DNA from: Nocardia transvalensis
GTDB taxonomy: Bacteria; Actinomycetota; Actinomycetes; Mycobacteriales; Mycobacteriaceae
Assembly: GCF_015477765.1 (NCBI RefSeq)
Contig: NZ_JADLQQ010000005.1
Location: 372,001 to 436,000, forward strand
Length of the DNA: 64,000 nt
Reading direction: 5' to 3'
Shown piece by piece: positions 59,768 to 64,000 of this stretch (the stretch's first letter is position 1; the number at the start of each line of letters is the position of its first letter). Under the pieces are notes generated by a model. It was given only the letters and a program-made list of their open reading frames with translations. It was not told where the DNA came from and did not search any database. The position numbers were made by a program, and so were the translations under genes.

Positions 59768-60096
59768 TCCGATCGCAGTTCGTCCTCGATCGCCCGCCTC
59801 CGCTCGATGCGGCGGCGGGCGTCGTAGTCGCGCATGCGCTGTGGATAGCCGGTGCGGTGGACGTCGTAGACGGGAATGCCGAGCCAACTCGACAACCGCA
59901 GCGCACCCCGCTCCCCCACCACTCGCCGGGTCCATTCGCCGTCGGCCGCGACCAGCACGACTGTGACATCGGTCACAGTTGTCTTCGGCTCGACGTAGGC
60001 CTCGACGCCGACGTGGGTGCGCACCCACTCGGACAGATACCGGGCATCGGTCGCATCGGTCGGCCCGCCGCGGCGGAAACGATCCAGCAAACCCAT
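59764..60096 (-). CDS. Conserved actinobacterial hypothetical protein
   Basis: A 110-residue basic protein: MGLLDRFRRGGPTDATDARYLSEWVRTHVGVEAYVEPKTTVTD ... IPVYDVHRTGYPQRMRDYDARRRIERR. Function unknown. The ATG at 60096 has GGAGGTGGGCGGAG upstream, which excludes longer upstream readings of the frame. Its stop overlaps the peroxiredoxin stop tail to tail (CTAG), like the pknL pair. Confidence 0.75.
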   Translation of the reverse strand: MGLLDRFRRGGPTDATDARYLSEWVRTHVGVEAYVEPKTTVTDVTVVLVAADGEWTRRVVGERGALRLSSWLGIPVYDVHRTGYPQRMRDYDARRRIERRRAIEDELRSD

Positions 60097-60470
60097 CTCC
60101 GCCCACCTCCTCTTCGAACACCGGACGTTCGCACCCGGTCCATCGATAGTGCCAGGAGTTCGGACATTCCCGGCGACAGGCGTCGCTGCGGCGTCGGCGG
60201 TCAACACGACCGCCCTGTGCCACGTGCCGCAGCGACGAGTGCAAGGATGGAGAGTTGGAACAAGAACCCTACGGATCTCCGGTGCCACACAGAATGATCG
60301 GTGGCCTTCCCGGCAGGTTCGGTCAGGGCCCGTAGGAGGAAGCTTGCGTAACCACGGAGGGCCCCCGAACCTGTCGAATTGGATAGGGACATCCGCCGCG
60401 ACCCGCGGTGGGCGCCCGCCGAGAGACGAACTGTTGTAGACCCGTCGAGCAGTTAGAGGAGTCAACGGAC
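60097..60470. other. Divergent intergenic region upstream of dlaT (374 bp)
   Basis: No gene. A perfect 12-bp inverted repeat, CGTCGCTGCGGC (60181-60192) with GCCGCAGCGACG (60226-60237), encloses a smaller GGCGGT/ACCGCC hairpin (60196-60214). A dlaT ribosome site AGAGGAGTC precedes the ATG. No clear -35/-10 pair was identified. Confidence 0.5.
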
Positions 60471-62294
60471 ATGGCCTTCTCCGTCCAGATGCCAGCTCTT
60501 GGTGAGAGCGTCACCGAGGGCACTGTGACCAGGTGGCTGAAGCAGGAAGGAGACACGGTCGAGGTCGACGAGCCCCTGCTCGAAGTGTCCACCGACAAGG
60601 TCGACACCGAGATCCCGTCGCCCGCCGCCGGTGTGCTCACCAAGATCGTGGCCAAGGAGGACGACGTCGTCGAGGTCGGCGGTGAGCTCGGCGTGATCGG
60701 TGAGGCCGGTGAGGCCGCGGGCGATTCCTCGGCACCCGCCCCGCAGGCGCAGGAGCCCGCCCCGCAGCCCGAACCCGCGCAGCAGCAGGCTCAGCAGCCC
60801 GAGCCCGCGCCGCAGCCCCAGCAGGAGCAGCCCCAGCCCGCGGCGGCCTCCACCGGCGACTCGGCTTCCGGCACCCCGGTCAAGATGCCCGAGCTCGGCG
60901 AGTCCGTCACCGAGGGGACCGTCACCCGCTGGCTCAAGCAGGTCGGCGACCAGATCCAAGTGGACGAGCCGCTGCTCGAGGTCTCCACCGATAAGGTCGA
61001 CACCGAGATCCCCTCCCCGGTCGCCGGCACGCTGCTGGAGATCACCGCGCAGGAGGACGACGTCGTCGCTGTCGGCGGTCAGCTCGGCGTGATCGGCAGC
61101 GGAAGCCCGGCCGCGCAGTCCGCCCCGGCCCCGGCCCCGCAGCCCGAGCCCGCCCAGCAGGCCCCGCAGCAGCAGGCCCCGCAGCCCCAGCAGGAGCAGC
61201 CCAAGCCGGAACCCAAGCCCGAGCCGGAACCCAAGCCCGAGCCCGCACCGCAGCCGAAGCCGGAGCCCGCACCGCAGCCCGCGGCCGCCCAGGCACAGGC
61301 TCCCGCCCAGGCCCCTTCCGACACCTCCGGCAACGGTGAGGCCCCCTATGTGACCCCGCTGGTGCGCAAGCTGGCCACCGAGCACAACGTCGACCTGTCC
61401 TCGATCAAGGGCTCCGGCGTCGGTGGCCGCATTCGCAAGCAGGACGTGCTCGCCGCCGCCGAGGCCCAGAAGGCTCCGGCCGCCGCTCCGCAGCCCGCCG
61501 CTGCCGCCCCCGCCGCCGCGCCGAAGGCTCCGGCCGCCGCGGCCCCGGCCGGTGTCCGCCCGCAACTGCAGGCGCTGCGCGGCACCACCCAGAAGGCCAG
61601 CCGCATCCGCCAGATCACCGCGGCCAAGACCCTCGAGTCGCTGCACACCGCCGCGCAGCTGACCCAGACCCACGAGGTCGACGTCACCAAGATCGCGGCG
61701 CTGCGGGCCAAGGCCAAGGACGCGTTCAAGGAGCGCGAGGGCGTCAACCTGACGTTCCTGCCGTTCTTCGCCAAGGCCGCGGTCGAGGCGCTGGGCGTGC
61801 ACCCGAACGTCAACGCCTCCTACAACGAGGACACCAAGGAGATCACCTACCACTCGGCCGTGCACCTGGGCATCGCGGTGGACACCGAGCAGGGCCTGCT
61901 CTCCCCGGTCATCCACAACGCCAGCGATCTGTCGCTGGCCGGTCTGGCCCGCGCGATCGCCGATATCGCCAACCGCGCCCGCAGCGGCGGCCTGAAGCCG
62001 GACGAGCTCGCGGGTGGCACCTTCACCATCACCAACATCGGCAGCCAGGGCGCGCTGTTCGACACCCCGATTCTGGTCCCGCCGCAGGCGGCGATGCTGG
62101 GCACCGGTGCGATCGTCAAGCGGCCCATGGTGATCGCGGACAACGGCAACGAGTTCATCGGCATCCGCTCGATGTGCTACCTGCCGCTGACCTACGATCA
62201 CCGGCTCATCGACGGCGCCGACGCCGGTCGCTTCCTCACCACCATCAAGCACCGGCTGGAGGAAGCGGCGTTCGAAGCGGATCTGGGCCTGTAA
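60471..62294 (+). CDS. dlaT: Dihydrolipoamide acyltransferase (E2), DlaT/SucB
   Basis: A 607-residue E2 core enzyme, Rv2215-like. Two lipoyl domains (about 1-80 and 138-216; lipoylated lysines in the two STDKVDTEIPSP motifs) are joined by long Pro/Ala/Gln/Glu-rich linkers. A peripheral-subunit-binding domain (VTPLVRKLATEHNVDLSSIKGSGVGGRIRKQDVL, about 302-335) precedes the acyltransferase domain with LTYDHRLIDGADAGRFL. In mycobacteria it serves pyruvate dehydrogenase and a peroxidase-linked reductase system. ATG with GAGGAGTC upstream. Confidence 0.95.
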   Translation: MAFSVQMPALGESVTEGTVTRWLKQEGDTVEVDEPLLEVSTDKVDTEIPSPAAGVLTKIVAKEDDVVEVGGELGVIGEAGEAAGDSSAPAPQAQEPAPQPEPAQQQAQQPEPAPQPQQEQPQPAAASTGDSASGTPVKMPELGESVTEGTVTRWLKQVGDQIQVDEPLLEVSTDKVDTEIPSPVAGTLLEITAQEDDVVAVGGQLGVIGSGSPAAQSAPAPAPQPEPAQQAPQQQAPQPQQEQPKPEPKPEPEPKPEPAPQPKPEPAPQPAAAQAQAPAQAPSDTSGNGEAPYVTPLVRKLATEHNVDLSSIKGSGVGGRIRKQDVLAAAEAQKAPAAAPQPAAAAPAAAPKAPAAAAPAGVRPQLQALRGTTQKASRIRQITAAKTLESLHTAAQLTQTHEVDVTKIAALRAKAKDAFKEREGVNLTFLPFFAKAAVEALGVHPNVNASYNEDTKEITYHSAVHLGIAVDTEQGLLSPVIHNASDLSLAGLARAIADIANRARSGGLKPDELAGGTFTITNIGSQGALFDTPILVPPQAAMLGTGAIVKRPMVIADNGNEFIGIRSMCYLPLTYDHRLIDGADAGRFLTTIKHRLEEAAFEADLGL

Positions 62295-62307
62295 GCACCG
62301 GTCGAGC

Positions 62308-63207
62308 ATGAAGGTTGTGATCGCCGGCTCGTCCGGGCTGATCGGGACGGCGCTCGTGGCGGCCCTGCGGCGCGACGGGCACGAGGTGGCCCGCCTGGTG
62401 CGTCGTCCCGCCGCGGCCCGCGACGAGTTCACCTGGGATCCCGCCCGGGCGCTGCTGCCCGAGCGGGCCCTGCGGGGTGCCGATGCGGTGGTCAACCTCT
62501 GCGGCGCCGGGATCGGGGCCCGGCGCTGGAACGGCAGTTACAAACAGGAACTGCGCGACAGCCGGATCACGCCGACCGACGTGCTGGCCGGGGCGGTCGC
62601 CGCCGCGGAGGTGCCGACGCTGGTGAACGCCAGCGGCGTGCACTACTACGGCGGCGACACCGGTGACCGGGTGGTCACCGAATCCGACCCGGCGGGCTCG
62701 GGCTTCCTGGGCACGCTGTGCAGCGACTGGGAGGCGGCCACCCGTCCCGCGGCCGAGGCCGGTGTGCGGGTGGTGTTGCTGCGCAGCGCCGTCGTGCTGT
62801 CGCGGCACGGCGGCATCCTCAACATGCTCGAGCCGCTGTATTCGCTGGGTCTGGGCGGCCGGTTGGGCAACGGCCGCCAGTACGTGCCGTGGATCTCCCT
62901 GGCCGACGAGATCGGCGGCATCGTGTTCACTCTCACCCACGACCGGGTGCGCGGTCCGGTGAACATGGTGGGCCCCGCCCCGGTCACCAACGCCGAATTC
63001 AGCCGGGCCCTCGCCCGCACCCTGCACCGGCCGTCGGCCCTCGTGGTCCCCGCCTTCGCCCTGCGACTGCTCATCGGCGAATTCGCCCAAGAGGCGATCC
63101 TGCACGGCCCCCGCGCCATCCCCGCCGCCCTGGAGGAAGCGGGCTACCCCTTCCATCACCACACCATCGGCCAGGCCCTCGCGGCCACCTTCAATCGCGA
63201 ACCCTGA
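62308..63207 (+). CDS. TIGR01777-type NAD-dependent epimerase (SulA-like), Rv2216-like
   Basis: A 299-residue extended-SDR protein. MKVVIAGSSGLIGTALVAALRRDGHEVARLVRR is the cofactor motif. VNLCGAGIGARRWN, RVVLLRSAVVLSRHGGILNMLEPLYSLGLGGRLGNGRQYVPWISLADE and NMVGPAPVTNAEFSRALARTLHRP are family hallmarks. Its function is not established; it is linked to cell division in some bacteria. It begins 13 nt after dlaT, in one operon. Confidence 0.9.
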   Translation: MKVVIAGSSGLIGTALVAALRRDGHEVARLVRRPAAARDEFTWDPARALLPERALRGADAVVNLCGAGIGARRWNGSYKQELRDSRITPTDVLAGAVAAAEVPTLVNASGVHYYGGDTGDRVVTESDPAGSGFLGTLCSDWEAATRPAAEAGVRVVLLRSAVVLSRHGGILNMLEPLYSLGLGGRLGNGRQYVPWISLADEIGGIVFTLTHDRVRGPVNMVGPAPVTNAEFSRALARTLHRPSALVVPAFALRLLIGEFAQEAILHGPRAIPAALEEAGYPFHHHTIGQALAATFNREP

Positions 63208-63221
63208 ACGGTCACCACGTC

Positions 63222-63287
63222 AGCCGCACCCCGTGCATGCATCCGCACGCCCTACTAAGTGTGCGGATGCATGCAGGGGGTGCGGCT
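63222..63287. repeat. Nested palindrome 3 / terminator (AGCCGCACCCC family)
   Basis: The 27-nt arms 63222-63248 and 63261-63287 pair at 26 of 27 positions around a 12-nt loop. The outermost bases AGCCGCACCCC/GGGGTGCGGCT match the other two copies; the inner arm holds TGCATGCATCCGCAC. It follows the epimerase stop by 14 nt. Confidence 0.8.
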
Positions 63288-63385
63288 GTCCGGACTCTGG
63301 GGACCGAGGCGGCACTCGTGTGGAGCGTGCCACGTTTCGGGAACCGGATCGGGTGCGGCGGCAATGGTCTGGTTACGGTGGGCGG

Positions 63386-63997
63386 GTGAGTGAGAACGGG
63401 CAGGCGGCGTTGGTGATTCGCGATGCACGGGAAGAGGATCTGGCGCAGATCCTGGTCATCCACAATGCGGCGATCGCCGAGACGACGGCGATCTGGGATA
63501 CCGAGCCGGTCGAGCTCGACGAGCGGCTGACGTGGTGGCGGGGACGGACCGCCGCGGGCTATCCGGTGCTGGTGGCCGATATCGATGGTGAGGTGGCCGG
63601 ATACGCCACCTACGCGCAGTGGCGGCCGAAGTCGGGATACCGGTTCTGCGTGGAGAACTCGGTGTATGTCGCCGACCGCTTCCACGGTCGCGGCGTGGCC
63701 ACCGCATTGCTGACCGAACTGCTCGCGCGCGCCCGCCGATCCGGCACCGTGCACGCGGTGATCGCCGCCATCGAATCGGAGAACACCACCTCGATTCGGC
63801 TGCACGAGAAGTTCGGGTTCCGCACCGTGGGCGTGCTGCCCGAGGTCGGCCACAAATTCGGCCGCTGGATGGATCTGACGCTGATGCAACTCACGCTGCC
63901 CGAGGGGACGCCCGACGCGGCATCCGCAGCGGCGCACCCGGCCGCCACCGGGCCCGTCGCTTCCACCGGCAACAATGGCGTAACGTCGGAGCAGTGA
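63386..63997 (+). CDS. GNAT N-acetyltransferase, phosphinothricin acetyltransferase-like
   Basis: A 203-residue acetyltransferase. IRDAREEDLAQILVIHNAAIAETTAIWDTEPVELDERLTWW and GYRFCVENSVYVADRFHGRGVATALLTELLARAR with AAIESENTTSIRLHEKFGFRTVGVLPEVGHKFGRWMDLTLMQ match the PAT/MddA group that acetylates phosphinothricin or methionine derivatives. A low-complexity Ala/Thr tail follows. The GTG start at 63386 is the best fit to the family N-terminus. Its stop overlaps a possible next start as GTGA. Confidence 0.87.
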   Translation: MSENGQAALVIRDAREEDLAQILVIHNAAIAETTAIWDTEPVELDERLTWWRGRTAAGYPVLVADIDGEVAGYATYAQWRPKSGYRFCVENSVYVADRFHGRGVATALLTELLARARRSGTVHAVIAAIESENTTSIRLHEKFGFRTVGVLPEVGHKFGRWMDLTLMQLTLPEGTPDAASAAAHPAATGPVASTGNNGVTSEQ

Positions 63998-64000
63998 GCG
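63994..64000 (+). CDS. Possible start of the next gene (lipB expected by gene order)
   Basis: GTG at 63994 overlaps the acetyltransferase stop as GTGA and continues off the window. In M. tuberculosis lipB (Rv2217) follows the Rv2216 gene and would lipoylate the E2 encoded upstream. Only seven bases are visible. Confidence 0.25.

Noticed and set aside
60462..62495. A 677-codon open frame antisense to dlaT
   Set aside because: The Gly/Leu/Arg repeats mirror the Pro/Ala/Gln linkers of the E2 protein; no start signal or domain.

Overview
This window is high-GC actinobacterial chromosome from a mycolic-acid bacterium (Mycobacteriales), most likely Nocardia or a close relative. From memory, its backbone follows the Mycobacterium tuberculosis segment Rv2175c to Rv2217: the PknL substrate gene and pknL, aroG, RNase AS, a PlsC-type acyltransferase, an ArsA-like ATPase with two START-like proteins, pimB', ripC, a DnaQ/GIY-YIG nuclease, the bcc-aa3 respiratory genes qcrCAB/ctaE and ctaC/ctaF, trpD, asnB, erpA-like, adoK, cobS/cobU-cobT, ilvE, gcvT, pepA, dlaT, a sulA-type epimerase, and probably the first bases of lipB. 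No rRNA, tRNA, CRISPR array, transposase or phage gene was seen.

Layout. 1-6.1 kb: signalling (pknL), aromatic amino acid entry (aroG), RNA turnover and lipid acylation. 6.2-11.5 kb: a tightly overlapping minus-strand operon (two START-like proteins, ArsA-like ATPase, Cys-motif protein, ROK sugar kinase), preceded by pimB'. 11.6-14.5 kb: cell-wall hydrolysis (two NlpC/P60 proteins and a membrane HExxH protein). 15-17.1 kb: a DNA-repair nuclease and a lone RAM-domain protein. 17.2-23.3 kb: the cytochrome bcc complex, oxidase subunit III and trpD, inverted as a block relative to M. tuberculosis. 23.4-36.3 kb: an accessory block absent from the tuberculosis order. Its core is a six-gene operon cysD-cysNC-DUF1214-SDR-sulfotransferase-MaoC with a divergent IclR regulator. 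36.4-40.2 kb: ctaF, ctaC and asnB. 40.3-43.6 kb: a small accessory group (phosphatase, TetR, SnoaL-like and FDOR proteins). 43.6-46.3 kb: cobalamin genes with a cobU-cobT fusion. 46.3-47.0 kb: a non-coding 25-bp minisatellite flanked by G-quadruplex motifs. 47-64 kb: mostly backbone metabolism with several one-component regulators.

Most notable: (i) the sulfation operon makes its own PAPS and carries a sulfotransferase, so it probably builds an undescribed sulfated lipid or metabolite; (ii) three nested palindromes share the outer arm AGCCGCACCC and look like a REP/terminator family; (iii) the minisatellite with its G-quadruplex motifs; (iv) an 18/20 identical element lies upstream of both NlpC/P60 genes; (v) many genes appear leaderless, with a -10-like hexamer ending exactly 7 nt before the start codon. 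References to M. tuberculosis genes are recalled gene order and family resemblance; no search was run.
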